Of a stretch of 64,000 bases of DNA, positions 34,444 through 43,562 are shown one piece after another (positions within the stretch are counted from its first letter, which is position 1; every line of letters begins with the position of its first letter). Both the position numbers and the translations under genes were made by a program. This stretch comes from Gallaecimonas sp045291545 (GTDB lineage: Bacteria; Pseudomonadota; Gammaproteobacteria; Enterobacterales; Gallaecimonadaceae). Where the stretch lies: assembly GCF_045291545.1 (NCBI RefSeq), contig NZ_CP149514.1:868001-932000 (forward strand), in the 5' to 3' direction. The notes below the pieces were generated by a model. That model did no database searches and was not told where the DNA came from. It saw only the letters and a list, made by a program, of their open reading frames with translations.

Positions 34444-35517
34444 GTGAGCGATCTACTGTCACAAGACGAAATCGATGCCCTGCTTCATGGCGTTGATGAT
34501 GTCGATGAGGATGCTGAGCAGGATGTTCCCCAGGGAATAGCCCAGTACGACTTTTCCTCACAAGACCGTATTGTCCGGGGCCGGATGCCGACCCTGGAGA
34601 TCGTCAATGAGCGTTTTGCCCGCCATATGCGCATCAGTCTGTTCAACATGATGCGCCACACTGCCGAGGTGTCGATTAACGGCATCCAGACCATGAAATT
34701 CGGGGAGTACATTCATACGCTGTTTGTACCCACCAGCCTGAACATGGTGCGCTTTCGTCCATTGAAAGGGACGGCACTTATCACCTTGGAAGCCCGTTTG
34801 GTGTTTATCCTGGTGGATAACTTCTTCGGTGGTGACGGGCGCTTTCATGCCAAGATCGAAGGGCGCGAATTTACCCCGACCGAACGGCGTATCGTGCAGA
34901 TGCTCTTGAAACTGGTGTTTGAAGATTACACCGAAGCCTGGGCGCCGGTAATGGATGTGGGTTTTGAGTACCTGGATTCGGAAGTGAATCCGGCCATGGC
35001 GAACATTGTGTCACCGACCGAGGTGATCGTGGTGTCGTCTTTTCACATTGAACTGGAAGGTGGTGGTGGTGATTTTCATATTGCCATGCCGTATTCCATG
35101 CTGGAGCCGATCCGGGAACTGCTTGATGCCGGGGTACAGTCCGACAAAGAAGACACTGACCACCGCTGGTCCAAAGCGCTGCGTGACGAGATGATGGATG
35201 TGCCCGTGAACTTGCGGGCCAAGCTGCTGGAAACTGAGATGACGCTGCGCAAGATGATGAATCTTAAAGCGGGCGACATTATCCCAGTAGAAATGCCGGA
35301 GACCCTGACCTTGTACGTGGAAGACTTACCAACCTACCACGGCAAGCTGGGGCGCAGTGGTGATAACGTCGCGGTCAAGATCACCGAAAAACTCAAACGC
35401 CCTCGTTCCGCTAAAACTGAAATGCAGAATATAACCCGTCGCGGTATACGTATTGATAACGTCTCCGGGATGGAAGAACTGGACACTGACCTGGAGAGTG
35501 ATCTCAATGGCATCTGA
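34444..35517 (+). CDS. fliM: Flagellar motor switch protein FliM
   Basis: FliM forms the C-ring middle and binds phosphorylated CheY to reverse rotation. The 357-residue product starts at GTG 34444 (GAGG upstream). Its N-terminus LLSQDEIDALLHGVDD (residues 4-19) is the CheY-binding peptide. The middle CheC-like domain includes RISLFNMMRHTAEVSINGI and the C-terminal SpoA domain includes LRAKLLETEMTLRKMMNLKA. It overlaps fliN by 11 bases. The N-terminal peptide resembles repeats found in the CheA encoded downstream. Confidence 0.97.
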   Translation: MSDLLSQDEIDALLHGVDDVDEDAEQDVPQGIAQYDFSSQDRIVRGRMPTLEIVNERFARHMRISLFNMMRHTAEVSINGIQTMKFGEYIHTLFVPTSLNMVRFRPLKGTALITLEARLVFILVDNFFGGDGRFHAKIEGREFTPTERRIVQMLLKLVFEDYTEAWAPVMDVGFEYLDSEVNPAMANIVSPTEVIVVSSFHIELEGGGGDFHIAMPYSMLEPIRELLDAGVQSDKEDTDHRWSKALRDEMMDVPVNLRAKLLETEMTLRKMMNLKAGDIIPVEMPETLTLYVEDLPTYHGKLGRSGDNVAVKITEKLKRPRSAKTEMQNITRRGIRIDNVSGMEELDTDLESDLNGI

Positions 35518-35914
35518 AGAAGAACAGAAACTGGCCGACGAATGGGCAGAAGCCATGGCCGAGCAGGGTGACGAGGAGTCATCAACTGAAGCTGAGGCTG
35601 TTGAACTTGACGATTTCGGCAAAGACGAGACCCCGAAACTATCCAAGGAAGAAAGCAAGCGACTGGAAACCATCCTTGATATTCCGGTCACCATTTCCAT
35701 GGAAGTAGGGCGCTCGAAAATTACCATCCGTAACCTGCTGCAGCTCAACCAGGGCTCGGTGGTTGAGTTGGATCGGGTTGCCGGTGAGCCGCTTGATGTA
35801 CTGGTTAACGGCACCCTCATTGCCCACGGTGAAGTGGTGGTGGTCAATGACAAGTTTGGTATTCGCCTGACGGATGTGATCAGTCAACAAGAACGGATCA
35901 AGAAGCTGCAATGA
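35507..35914 (+). CDS. fliN: Flagellar motor switch protein FliN
   Basis: FliN makes the base of the C-ring and docks FliH. From ATG 35507, inside the end of fliM, the product is 135 residues; the frame is open upstream to 35453, but that extension has no FliN character. An acidic N-terminal tail (EEEQKLADEWAEAMAEQ) precedes the SpoA domain with ILDIPVTISMEVGRSKITI, NLLQLNQGSVVELDRVAGEP and NDKFGIRLTDVIS. Length matches the family. Confidence 0.96.
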   Translation: MASEEEQKLADEWAEAMAEQGDEESSTEAEAVELDDFGKDETPKLSKEESKRLETILDIPVTISMEVGRSKITIRNLLQLNQGSVVELDRVAGEPLDVLVNGTLIAHGEVVVVNDKFGIRLTDVISQQERIKKLQ

Positions 35915-36231
35915 TCACCGGCTTACTGGCGGCGACAGCTACCCTGTCGGCAGACAATACGCCGATGACAACCCCGGCGGATCAGCTTGGCACCCTGGTA
36001 CTGAGCCTGGTGGGCATTGTCGCCTTGTTGTTGGGGGTGATGTACTTTGCCCGCCGCCACCTGCCGCAGTTCAAAGGAGGGCCCATCAAGGTCGTGGCCC
36101 AGCAAAGCCTGGGTACCCGTGCCCGGCTGTTGGTGGTACAAGTGGGTGAGGAGCAGATGCTGATTTCGGTCAGCGGCAATGACGTCCGGCTGATCAAGGC
36201 TCTGGACACGCCAATCAAGGAGAACGGGTGA
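35911..36231 (+). CDS. fliO: Export gate assembly protein FliO
   Basis: FliO helps assemble the FliP ring of the export gate. The 106-residue product has one membrane segment near residues 27-48 (TLVLSLVGIVALLLGVMYF) and a small cytoplasmic domain with IKVVAQQSLGTRARLLVVQV followed by QMLISVSGNDVRLI, the standard FliO layout. It overlaps both fliN and fliP by four bases. Confidence 0.94.
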   Translation: MITGLLAATATLSADNTPMTTPADQLGTLVLSLVGIVALLLGVMYFARRHLPQFKGGPIKVVAQQSLGTRARLLVVQVGEEQMLISVSGNDVRLIKALDTPIKENG

Positions 36232-36974
36232 AACGCTGGATAATGCTGGGGCTGCTGCTGTTGCTGCCCACTGTGGTTTTTGCCAACCCCATTATGCCGG
36301 ACGGTTCCTTGCCGGCGGTGACCGTGACCACCAACGCCAATGGCGGCCAGGAATACAGCGTCACGCTGCAAGTATTGCTGCTGATGACGTTGCTGACCTT
36401 CATCCCCGCCATGCTGATGATGATGACGTCTTTTACCCGCATCGTCGTGGTGCTGGGCATTTTGCGGCAGGCCTTGGGGTTACAGCAGGTTCCTTCCAAT
36501 CAGGTACTCCTGGGTATTTCCCTGTTTATGACCTTTTTTGTTATGAGCCCGGTTTTTGATGATATTTACCAGCATGCGGTGCAACCCTACGCGCAGGAAA
36601 AGATCACTTTTCAGCAGGCGCTGACAAAGGCCCAACAGCCGCTCAAAGGCTTCATGCTCAAGCAGACCCGGCAAACGGATGTGAACACTTTTGCCGGTAT
36701 GGCTGGGGTCAAAAATATCGACAAGCCGGCTGACATCCCGATGCGGATCCTGATCCCGGCGTTTGTCACATCGGAGTTGAAAACGGCCTTTCAAATCGGC
36801 TTTATGCTGTTTATTCCGTTTTTGATTATTGATTTGGTGGTGGCGTCGGTGCTGATGGCCATGGGTATGATGATGCTGTCACCGATGATTGTGTCGCTGC
36901 CGTTTAAACTGATGCTGTTTGTATTGGTGGACGGCTGGAACCTGATACTGGGTACCCTGGCCAGGAGTTTCTGA
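36228..36974 (+). CDS. fliP: Export gate protein FliP
   Basis: FliP forms the pentameric core of the export gate in the MS ring. The 248-residue product has a cleavable signal peptide (LGLLLLLPTVVFA), unusual among gate proteins but normal for FliP, and several membrane segments. Conserved stretches are MTSFTRIVVVLGILRQALGL near residue 66, FFVMSPVFDDIYQHAVQPY and the C-terminal FVLVDGWNLILGTLARSF. It overlaps fliO by four bases; fliQ begins on its last base. Confidence 0.97.
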   Translation: MKRWIMLGLLLLLPTVVFANPIMPDGSLPAVTVTTNANGGQEYSVTLQVLLLMTLLTFIPAMLMMMTSFTRIVVVLGILRQALGLQQVPSNQVLLGISLFMTFFVMSPVFDDIYQHAVQPYAQEKITFQQALTKAQQPLKGFMLKQTRQTDVNTFAGMAGVKNIDKPADIPMRILIPAFVTSELKTAFQIGFMLFIPFLIIDLVVASVLMAMGMMMLSPMIVSLPFKLMLFVLVDGWNLILGTLARSF

Positions 36975-37243
36975 TGACCCCGGAACAGTTTGTCGATATT
37001 TTTCGCCACGCCCTGTATCTGGTGTTGATCATGGTAGCGGCGATCATGATTCCAGGGTTGATCATTGGTCTGATTGTGTCGATATTTCAGGCTGCTACCT
37101 CGGTGAACGAACAGACGCTGTCCTTTTTGCCCCGCCTCATTGTCACCTTGTTGACGCTGATCGCCATTGCTCACTGGCTGACCCGATTGTTGATGGACTA
37201 CTTTGTTGAGCTGGTGCAGCAGATCCCCTCGGTATTGCAATGA
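36974..37243 (+). CDS. fliQ: Export gate protein FliQ
   Basis: FliQ contributes four-helix subunits around the FliP-FliR gate. The 89-residue product has two membrane helices (LVLIMVAAIMIPGLIIGLIV and LIVTLLTLIAIAHWLTRLL) joined by the conserved QAATSVNEQTLSFLPRL loop. Size and sequence are typical. Start overlaps the fliP stop and its stop overlaps fliR by four bases. Confidence 0.97.
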   Translation: MTPEQFVDIFRHALYLVLIMVAAIMIPGLIIGLIVSIFQAATSVNEQTLSFLPRLIVTLLTLIAIAHWLTRLLMDYFVELVQQIPSVLQ

Positions 37244-38019
37244 CCTTTTCAACGGCGCAGCTGCTGGACTGGATAGCGGCCTACGCCTGGCCCTTTGTGC
37301 GTATTAGCGCCACGCTGACAGCTATGGTAGCGTTCGGTACGCAGCTGGTATCGGTGCGGGTGCGGGTGCTGCTGGCTTTGGCCATTACCATTGTCATGGT
37401 GCCAACCCTGCCGGCAATGCCGGCCGTGGCGCTGTTTTCCATCAAAGGCATGCTGATCACCGCCTTACAGGTGGTCATTGGCCTTGCCATCGGTTTTATT
37501 AGCCTGATGGTGATGCAGGCGATGGTATTGGGTGGCTCCATCATTGCCATGCAGTCATCGCTGGGCTTTGCGGCTATGGTCGATCCGGTTTCCGGGCAAC
37601 AGACGCCAGTGGTGTCGCAGCTGTTTTTGATGCTGGCAACACTGCTGTTTTTTGCTATTGATGGTCACCTATGGCTGTTACAGATGGTGCATATGAGCTT
37701 CTATCTGGTACCGGTTGGCATGGATGGCGTCGTCATGCCCAACTTTCAGGTTATTGCCAGCTTTGGCAGCACCCTGTTTGCTGCCGGTCTGGCCATGTCA
37801 ATTGCCGAGGTTATCGCGCTGCTGATGATCAACCTGACCTTCGGCTATATGACTCGGGCTGCCCCCCAGCTCAATATTTTCACCATTGGTTTTCCCATCA
37901 TCATGTTGTCGGGCCTGTTGTTCTTGTGGCTGACAGCATCCAATCTGCTGGCGCACTTCGTGCATACTTGGCATCAGGGGCAAAGTGCCGTTTGTGAACT
38001 GTTAAGGACATCCTGCTGA
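37240..38019 (+). CDS. fliR: Export gate protein FliR
   Basis: FliR completes the FliP5-FliQ4-FliR1 export gate. The 259-residue product is a multi-pass membrane protein with the conserved AMQSSLGFAAMVDPVSGQQT near residue 104 and LTFGYMTRAAPQLNIFTIGF near residue 200. Length is standard. Four-base overlap with fliQ and a three-base gap to flhB show continuous translation through the gate genes. Confidence 0.96.
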   Translation: MTFSTAQLLDWIAAYAWPFVRISATLTAMVAFGTQLVSVRVRVLLALAITIVMVPTLPAMPAVALFSIKGMLITALQVVIGLAIGFISLMVMQAMVLGGSIIAMQSSLGFAAMVDPVSGQQTPVVSQLFLMLATLLFFAIDGHLWLLQMVHMSFYLVPVGMDGVVMPNFQVIASFGSTLFAAGLAMSIAEVIALLMINLTFGYMTRAAPQLNIFTIGFPIIMLSGLLFLWLTASNLLAHFVHTWHQGQSAVCELLRTSC

Positions 38020-38022
38020 GCC

Positions 38023-39156
38023 ATGGCTGAAGAGCAAGCCGGGGAACGCACAGAAGAAGCGACCCCCAAACGACAGGAAGAGGCCCGAAAAAAAGGGCAA
38101 CTCCCCCGCTCGAAAGATTTGAGCGGGGCGGTTGGTCTGTTGGGGGCCATTATCGCACTGATGTGGTTTGGCGGCTGGCTGGGGCGAACCATGATGACGG
38201 TGATGGGGCAAAGCTTTTCCCTGAACCGTGACACCCTGTTTGACTTCAAAGTTTTACTGGGCCATTTGGCCGGTACCCTGTGGGGCGTGGTCTGGCCCCT
38301 GCTGGCGATTTTACTGATGGCTTTTGTGGTGACCTTTTTCGGTTCCATTATTGTTGGCGGCCTGAATTTTTCAGCCGAAGCCATTGCTCCCAAATTTAAT
38401 AAACTCAATCCACTCAGCGGCCTAAAACGCATGCTGGGAATACAAGCATTGGTGGAGCTGTTAAAAGCCCTGGCCAAGTTCCTGGTGATTGCCGGTATGG
38501 CTTGGTTGCTGTTGTCATCTCTTTACGATCAGGTTATCGCCCTGTCGGCAGAGCCCGTGCATGGCGCCATCATTGATGGCTTAAAGCTGCTGTTGTGGCT
38601 GTGTCTGGCGTTGTGCTTTCCTTACCTGTTGATTGCTCTGGTAGATGCGCCTTTTCAGGTGTGGCAACACAACCGGAAAATGCGTATGTCCAAGCAGGAA
38701 GTCAAAGATGAGTTCAAGGACTCGGAAGGTAAGCCGGAGGTTAAAGGGCGCATTCGCAGGATGCAGATGGAGATGGCCAGCCGGCGGATGATGTCGAAAG
38801 TGCCGGAGGCCGATGTGATCATCACCAACCCAACGCACTATGCGGTGGCGCTACGTTATGACCCGGATAGCGATGCGGCGCCGGTATTGCTGGCAAAAGG
38901 CGTTGATGAAGTGGCCGGGCACATTCGTGATATTGGCCGCGCTCATGATGTGACCATGCTACGTTCGCCACAGTTGGCCCGGGCGATTTACTACACCGGC
39001 GATCTTGATAAACCTATCCCTGATGGCCTGTTTGTGGCGGTAGCCCAGGTACTGGCGTATGTCTTCCAGCTGCGCATGTGGCGCAAGGGCAAAGGGCAAC
39101 GGCCGAAATCCTTACCCAGTGATGTACCGGTACCGCCGGAATTCCGACGTTGGTAA
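38023..39156 (+). CDS. flhB: Export specificity switch FlhB
   Basis: FlhB switches the export gate from rod/hook to filament substrates after self-cleavage. The 377-residue product starts with AGERTEEATPKRQEEARKKG, has four membrane segments, and carries the autocleavage motif NPTH at residues 269-272, followed by the C-terminal domain HYAVALRYD onward. A second, stand-alone FlhB-tail protein is encoded at 52803. It is last in the fliE operon as read; the 95-base gap after it holds a promoter for flhA. Confidence 0.96.
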   Translation: MAEEQAGERTEEATPKRQEEARKKGQLPRSKDLSGAVGLLGAIIALMWFGGWLGRTMMTVMGQSFSLNRDTLFDFKVLLGHLAGTLWGVVWPLLAILLMAFVVTFFGSIIVGGLNFSAEAIAPKFNKLNPLSGLKRMLGIQALVELLKALAKFLVIAGMAWLLLSSLYDQVIALSAEPVHGAIIDGLKLLLWLCLALCFPYLLIALVDAPFQVWQHNRKMRMSKQEVKDEFKDSEGKPEVKGRIRRMQMEMASRRMMSKVPEADVIITNPTHYAVALRYDPDSDAAPVLLAKGVDEVAGHIRDIGRAHDVTMLRSPQLARAIYYTGDLDKPIPDGLFVAVAQVLAYVFQLRMWRKGKGQRPKSLPSDVPVPPEFRRW

Positions 39157-39198
39157 TCATTCGATTGTTAATTTGCTGAAATTAAAGGGGTTTAATTT
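39155..39198 (+). promoter_or_regulatory. IHF-like site and AT-rich inverted repeat upstream of the flhA promoter
   Basis: 39155-39167 (AATCATTCGATTG) matches 12 of 13 positions of the IHF consensus WATCAANNNNTTR and would centre about 65 bases before the predicted flhA transcript start, where IHF often bends sigma-54 promoters. 39179-39186 and 39191-39198 form a perfect AAATTAAA/TTTAATTT repeat with a GGGG centre, touching the promoter. Activator or bending roles are inference. Confidence 0.4.
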
Positions 39199-39215
39199 CT
39201 GGCCTAGTCTTTGCT
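39199..39215 (+). promoter_or_regulatory. Sigma-54 promoter of flhA-flhF-flhG-fliA
   Basis: CTGGCCTAGTCTTTGCT keeps GG and GC doublets, TTGC and exact spacing of YTGGCACGRNNNTTGCW. Predicted transcript start near 39226. FlrA is the expected activator in this family. Confidence 0.83.
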
Positions 39216-39251
39216 TTACTCGTTGCAACTCCCTTTTAAGTGAAACAGGGC

Positions 39252-41366
39252 ATGGCCGTCGCAAATCTGCAAAACGTCTTTACATCCCTGCGTGCGTCTC
39301 GCGCAACTCTGAGCAAAGGACTGGGGGCGCCACTGCTGGTATTGGCTATTCTGGCCATGGTGGTGTTGCCAATGCCGGCATTCCTGCTGGATGTCTTGTT
39401 CAGTTTCAATATTTCACTGTCGCTGGTGGTGCTGCTGGTGTGTATCTACACCCGCCGGCCACTGGATTTTGCTGCCTTCCCGACGGTACTGCTGGTTGCA
39501 ACCTTGCTGCGTCTGGCCTTGAACGTGGCGTCTACCCGAGTGGTATTGCTTGACGGTCATAACGGCCCAGGGGCTGCCGGTAAGGTAATTGAGTCCTTCG
39601 GCTCGGTGGTTATCGGTGGTAACTACGCCGTGGGGCTGGTGGTGTTTGCGATCTTGATCATCATTAACTTTGTGGTGGTTACCAAAGGGGCCGGACGGAT
39701 CTCGGAAGTCAGCGCTCGTTTCACTCTTGATGCCATGCCCGGTAAGCAAATGGCCATCGATGCCGATCTCAATGCCGGCATTATTAATCAGGATGAAGCC
39801 CGCTCCCGCCGCTCAGAAGTGACCCGCGAAGCCGACTTCTACGGGGCTATGGATGGTGCCTCCAAGTTTGTCAAAGGTGATGCAGTTGCCGGTATTCTGA
39901 TCCTGTTTATCAACATCATCGGTGGTTTTGTCATCGGTATGGTACAGCACGGCCTGACCTTCGGTAATGCAGTACAGATTTATACCCTGCTGACCATCGG
40001 TGATGGCCTGGTTGCGCAGATCCCTTCACTGTTGTTGTCGGTTGCTGCCGCCATCATGGTTACCCGTGAAAACACCGACGGTGATATGGGTAGTCAGCTG
40101 GTAGGGCAGATGCTGGATAATCCCAAGTCACTGGCTATAGCCGCCGGGATCCTGATAGTCATGGGGCTGGTGCCGGGCATGCCGCACTTTGCGTTTTTGC
40201 TGCTGGGCACGATCTGTGCTGCCACCGCCTACCTGCAATATAAAAAACAGCAGAAAAAAGCGCAGGAAGAAGCGGCTAAAGCGGCGCAACCGGTCAGTGG
40301 CGAATTGATGAAGCAAGACCGCCGTGAACTGGGTTGGGATGATGTGCAACCGGTTGACACTATTGGCCTGGAAGTGGGCTACCGGTTGATCCCATTGGTT
40401 GATAAGGCTCAGGGGGGCGAGTTGTTGTCACGCATTAAAGGGGTGCGTAAAAAACTCAGCCAGGACCTCGGTTTTCTAGTGCCGCCGGTGCATGTGCGTG
40501 ACAACCTTGAGCTGGAACCCAACATTTATCGCATCACCCTGATGGGCGTTGCTATCGGCGAGGGGGATATTCGCGCCGACCGCGAACTGGCCATCAACCC
40601 TGGTCAGGTCTTTGGTCGGGTAGAGGGGATCCCGACCAAAGAACCGGCTTTTGGTCTGGAAGCTTACTGGATCACCCCGGCAGAACGGGATCATGCCCAG
40701 AGCCTGGGGTACACCGTAGTTGATGCAGCTACGGTTGTAGCTACGCATATGAGTCACCTGCTGGCCAACAACGCCGCTCAGTTACTGGGCCATGAAGAAG
40801 TACAGAACCTGCTGGACATGCTCAGTAAAAAGGCTCCGAAACTGGTGGAAGGGCTGGTACCGGATATTGTGCCGCTGGGGATTTTGGTCAAAGTATTGCA
40901 AAACCTGTTGCATGAAGGGGTGCCGATCCGTGACATGCGAACGCTGGTACAAACCATCGTCGAGTATGGTCCCAAGAGTCAGGATACTGACGTGCTGACA
41001 GCGGCCTGCCGAATTGCGGTCAAGCGGTTACTGGTTCAGGAAATCTTCGGGCCGGTGCCAGAGCTGCCTGTCATTACCTTGGCGCCAGACTTGGAACAGA
41101 TGTTGCATCAGACGCTGCAGGCAGGCGGTGAGAATGCCGGTATTGAACCGGGCCTGGCTGAGCGACTGCAAAGCTCGCTGGAAAATGCCGCCAACGAACA
41201 GGAAATGAACGGGCAGTCAGCGGTATTGCTGACCTCCGGAGTGCTGAGAAGCTCACTGGCCCGTTTCGTCAAATATTCGATCCCGGGTCTGCGGGTACTG
41301 TCTTATCAGGAAGTACCAGATGATAAGCAAATCCGTATCGTCAGCAGCATTGGTAACGGAGGCTGA
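39252..41366 (+). CDS. flhA: Export gate protein FlhA
   Basis: FlhA forms the nonameric export platform and proton channel. From ATG 39252 the product is 704 residues, close to other polar-flagellum FlhA; an in-frame GTG at 39240 would add four residues and cannot be excluded. The membrane half has GAPLLVLAILAMVVLPMP, the FHIPEP-family core with LNVASTRVVLLD and RFTLDAMPGKQMAIDADLN, and the cytoplasmic half includes LLGHEEVQNLLDMLSKKAP and IPLVDKAQGGELLSRI. It opens the third-tier regulator unit; flhF starts five bases after its stop. Confidence 0.95.
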   Translation: MAVANLQNVFTSLRASRATLSKGLGAPLLVLAILAMVVLPMPAFLLDVLFSFNISLSLVVLLVCIYTRRPLDFAAFPTVLLVATLLRLALNVASTRVVLLDGHNGPGAAGKVIESFGSVVIGGNYAVGLVVFAILIIINFVVVTKGAGRISEVSARFTLDAMPGKQMAIDADLNAGIINQDEARSRRSEVTREADFYGAMDGASKFVKGDAVAGILILFINIIGGFVIGMVQHGLTFGNAVQIYTLLTIGDGLVAQIPSLLLSVAAAIMVTRENTDGDMGSQLVGQMLDNPKSLAIAAGILIVMGLVPGMPHFAFLLLGTICAATAYLQYKKQQKKAQEEAAKAAQPVSGELMKQDRRELGWDDVQPVDTIGLEVGYRLIPLVDKAQGGELLSRIKGVRKKLSQDLGFLVPPVHVRDNLELEPNIYRITLMGVAIGEGDIRADRELAINPGQVFGRVEGIPTKEPAFGLEAYWITPAERDHAQSLGYTVVDAATVVATHMSHLLANNAAQLLGHEEVQNLLDMLSKKAPKLVEGLVPDIVPLGILVKVLQNLLHEGVPIRDMRTLVQTIVEYGPKSQDTDVLTAACRIAVKRLLVQEIFGPVPELPVITLAPDLEQMLHQTLQAGGENAGIEPGLAERLQSSLENAANEQEMNGQSAVLLTSGVLRSSLARFVKYSIPGLRVLSYQEVPDDKQIRIVSSIGNGG

Positions 41367-41371
41367 AGGCC

Positions 41372-42658
41372 GTGAAAATCCATCGTTTTTTTGCCAAAGA
41401 CATGCGCAGCGCATTGGCAGAGGTCAAAGAGACTCTCGGCGCTGATGCAGTGATTTTGTCCAATACCAAGGTTAATGGCGGTATTGAGATTGTTGCGGCA
41501 ATTGACGGCGAGCAGCCGGCAGCCCGGACGAGCAGTCAGCACAAGGTGGTGAAGGCCTCGCCGCTGGCCGGCCGGCAACTGGCTGAAGACGCGGTAACAC
41601 TATCCAGCGCGGCGCAAAAGCCAGCCAAGCGTCGCGAACCGGTCAACCAGGATTGGCAAGCACGTGAGCGTCAGGCACGCCATGAAAAACTCCCCGACTG
41701 GGCGCGGGAAATGCAGCAGCGTCAGGCGGCCCCGATCGCTGCGGCAACCGCCGAGCCGGCTGATAACGTCAAGAAAGTGACGATGGCTGAACTCAACGCG
41801 GAAATGCAGGGCCTGCGACAGTTACTGGAAAGCCAATTGTCAGGATTGCGCCAAGAAGAACGGGCCCGTCAACACCCCATTCGGACACTGATGGAAGAGC
41901 GTTTACATCATATGGGCTTTGCCGATGATGTGGCTGAACAGTTAGTGGCTACCATGCCAGAAGCTCTGGGTGCCAACGATGGTTGGAAGTGGGTGCAGGT
42001 GCAGTTGAAAAAACGCCTCTACACCACCGATGACAGTATTTTGGCCAAAGGGGGCGTAATTGCCCTGATGGGGCCTACCGGTGTCGGGAAAACCACCACG
42101 GTCGCCAAGCTGGCAGCACACTACGCTATGAAGCATGGTGCTGATCAGGTGGCGCTGGTGAGTACTGATACTTATCGTATTGGTGCCCATGAACAGTTAG
42201 CGACCTACGGTCGTATTATTGGCTGCCCGGTAAAAGTGGCCAAAGATGCGCTGGAACTGGAAGAAGTACTGTATCAATTGCGCAACCGTTCTTTGGTGCT
42301 GATTGATACCGCCGGCTTGGGGCAGCGTGACCTGCGCCTGAGCCAGCAGTTGGCTACGCTGGTACAGGCCGGGCAGGCGCCAATTCAGCGCTATCTGGTG
42401 TTGTCCAGTACAGCACAGCAGCGGGTCTTGGATGATGCCCTGAGACGGTTTTCACAGGTACCGCTGGATGGCCTCATTCTCACTAAACTGGATGAAACCC
42501 TCAGCATGGGAGAAGTCCTGAGTCTGGCCATACAAAATGCGCTGCCGATAGGGTATCTTACCGACGGTCAGCGTGTACCTGAGGATTTGCAGGTTGCCCA
42601 GCCTGATGAATTGCTGGAAAGAGCCATGGCGTTGTTCGTTCATGGTGCAGCTGCTTAA
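41372..42658 (+). CDS. flhF: Polar flagellum placement GTPase FlhF
   Basis: FlhF is an SRP-type GTPase that marks the cell pole for flagellar assembly. The 428-residue product begins at GTG 41372. It has the basic start IHRFFAKDMRSALAEVKETL, a variable linker, and the NG domain with Walker A GPTGVGKT at residues 234-241, VSTDTYRIGAHEQLATYG, the DTAG switch (VLIDTAGLGQRDLRLSQ) and LTKLDETLSMGEVLS. It precedes flhG, which in relatives limits FlhF by stimulating its GTPase. Confidence 0.96.
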   Translation: MKIHRFFAKDMRSALAEVKETLGADAVILSNTKVNGGIEIVAAIDGEQPAARTSSQHKVVKASPLAGRQLAEDAVTLSSAAQKPAKRREPVNQDWQARERQARHEKLPDWAREMQQRQAAPIAAATAEPADNVKKVTMAELNAEMQGLRQLLESQLSGLRQEERARQHPIRTLMEERLHHMGFADDVAEQLVATMPEALGANDGWKWVQVQLKKRLYTTDDSILAKGGVIALMGPTGVGKTTTVAKLAAHYAMKHGADQVALVSTDTYRIGAHEQLATYGRIIGCPVKVAKDALELEEVLYQLRNRSLVLIDTAGLGQRDLRLSQQLATLVQAGQAPIQRYLVLSSTAQQRVLDDALRRFSQVPLDGLILTKLDETLSMGEVLSLAIQNALPIGYLTDGQRVPEDLQVAQPDELLERAMALFVHGAAA

Positions 42659-42689
42659 GGCTGAGACGTAAGTAAAATAAGGATCTGTC

Positions 42690-43562
42690 ATGGATCAAGC
42701 GAGTGGCTTGAGGCAAATGAAGCGGCAAAGTATCACCAAAGTGATAGCAGTCACCGGCGGTAAAGGCGGTGTCGGTAAAACCAACGTGTCTATCAATACA
42801 GCAGCCTCGCTGGCTCAGGCTGGACAGCGGGTATTGCTGTTGGATGCTGACTTGGGCTTGGCCAATGTGGATGTACTGCTGGGGCTGCGGGTGGAAAAAA
42901 ACCTCAGCCATGTGCTGTCAGGGGAATGCCAGCTCAAGGATATTCTGCTGGAAGGCCCAGGCGGCTTCAAAATAGTACCGGCCACTTCCGGTACCCAGTC
43001 CATGGTGGAGCTGACGGCGGCTGAACATGCCAGCCTGATCCGCGCATTTAGTGAATTAGACGAAGAATTTGACGTCCTGATCATTGATACCGCTGCCGGT
43101 ATCTCCGACATGGTGTTGAGTTTTTCCCGGGCTGCCCAGGATGTGCTGGTGGTGGTCTGCGATGAGCCGACATCGATCACCGATGCGTACGCGCTTATCA
43201 AGCTGCTGTCACGGGACAGTGGCCTGTTCCGTTTCAAAATAGTTGCCAATATGGTGCGTAGTCTTAAGGAAGGTCAGGAACTCTTTACTAAACTGTCGAG
43301 AGTGACGGATCGCTTTCTTGATGTCGCCCTGGAACTGGTGGGCACCGTGCCTTTTGACGAGCACGTGCGCCAATCGGTGCGCAAGCAACGGTTGGTTGTT
43401 GATGCCTTTCCCCGCTCACCAGCTGCAGTGGCATTTAAAGCACTGGCAACCAAGGTCATGAGCTGGCCTGTGCCGAGTCGGCCAGGCGGTCATGTTGAGT
43501 TTTTCCTCGAACAACTGATCGGCGACAAACTGCATGGTGGGAGCGAGCAAAATACTCAATAA
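42690..43562 (+). CDS. flhG: Flagellar number regulator FlhG (MinD-like ATPase)
   Basis: FlhG (FleN) keeps flagellar number at one by restraining FlhF and FlrA/FleQ. The 290-residue product starts DQASGLRQM, the DQAxxLR activator helix for the FlhF GTPase. The deviant Walker A GGKGGVGKT spans residues 23-31, followed by VLLLDADLGLANVDVLLGL and DTAAGISDMVLSF. Length is normal. It overlaps fliA by 29 bases in a different frame. Confidence 0.96.
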   Translation: MDQASGLRQMKRQSITKVIAVTGGKGGVGKTNVSINTAASLAQAGQRVLLLDADLGLANVDVLLGLRVEKNLSHVLSGECQLKDILLEGPGGFKIVPATSGTQSMVELTAAEHASLIRAFSELDEEFDVLIIDTAAGISDMVLSFSRAAQDVLVVVCDEPTSITDAYALIKLLSRDSGLFRFKIVANMVRSLKEGQELFTKLSRVTDRFLDVALELVGTVPFDEHVRQSVRKQRLVVDAFPRSPAAVAFKALATKVMSWPVPSRPGGHVEFFLEQLIGDKLHGGSEQNTQ

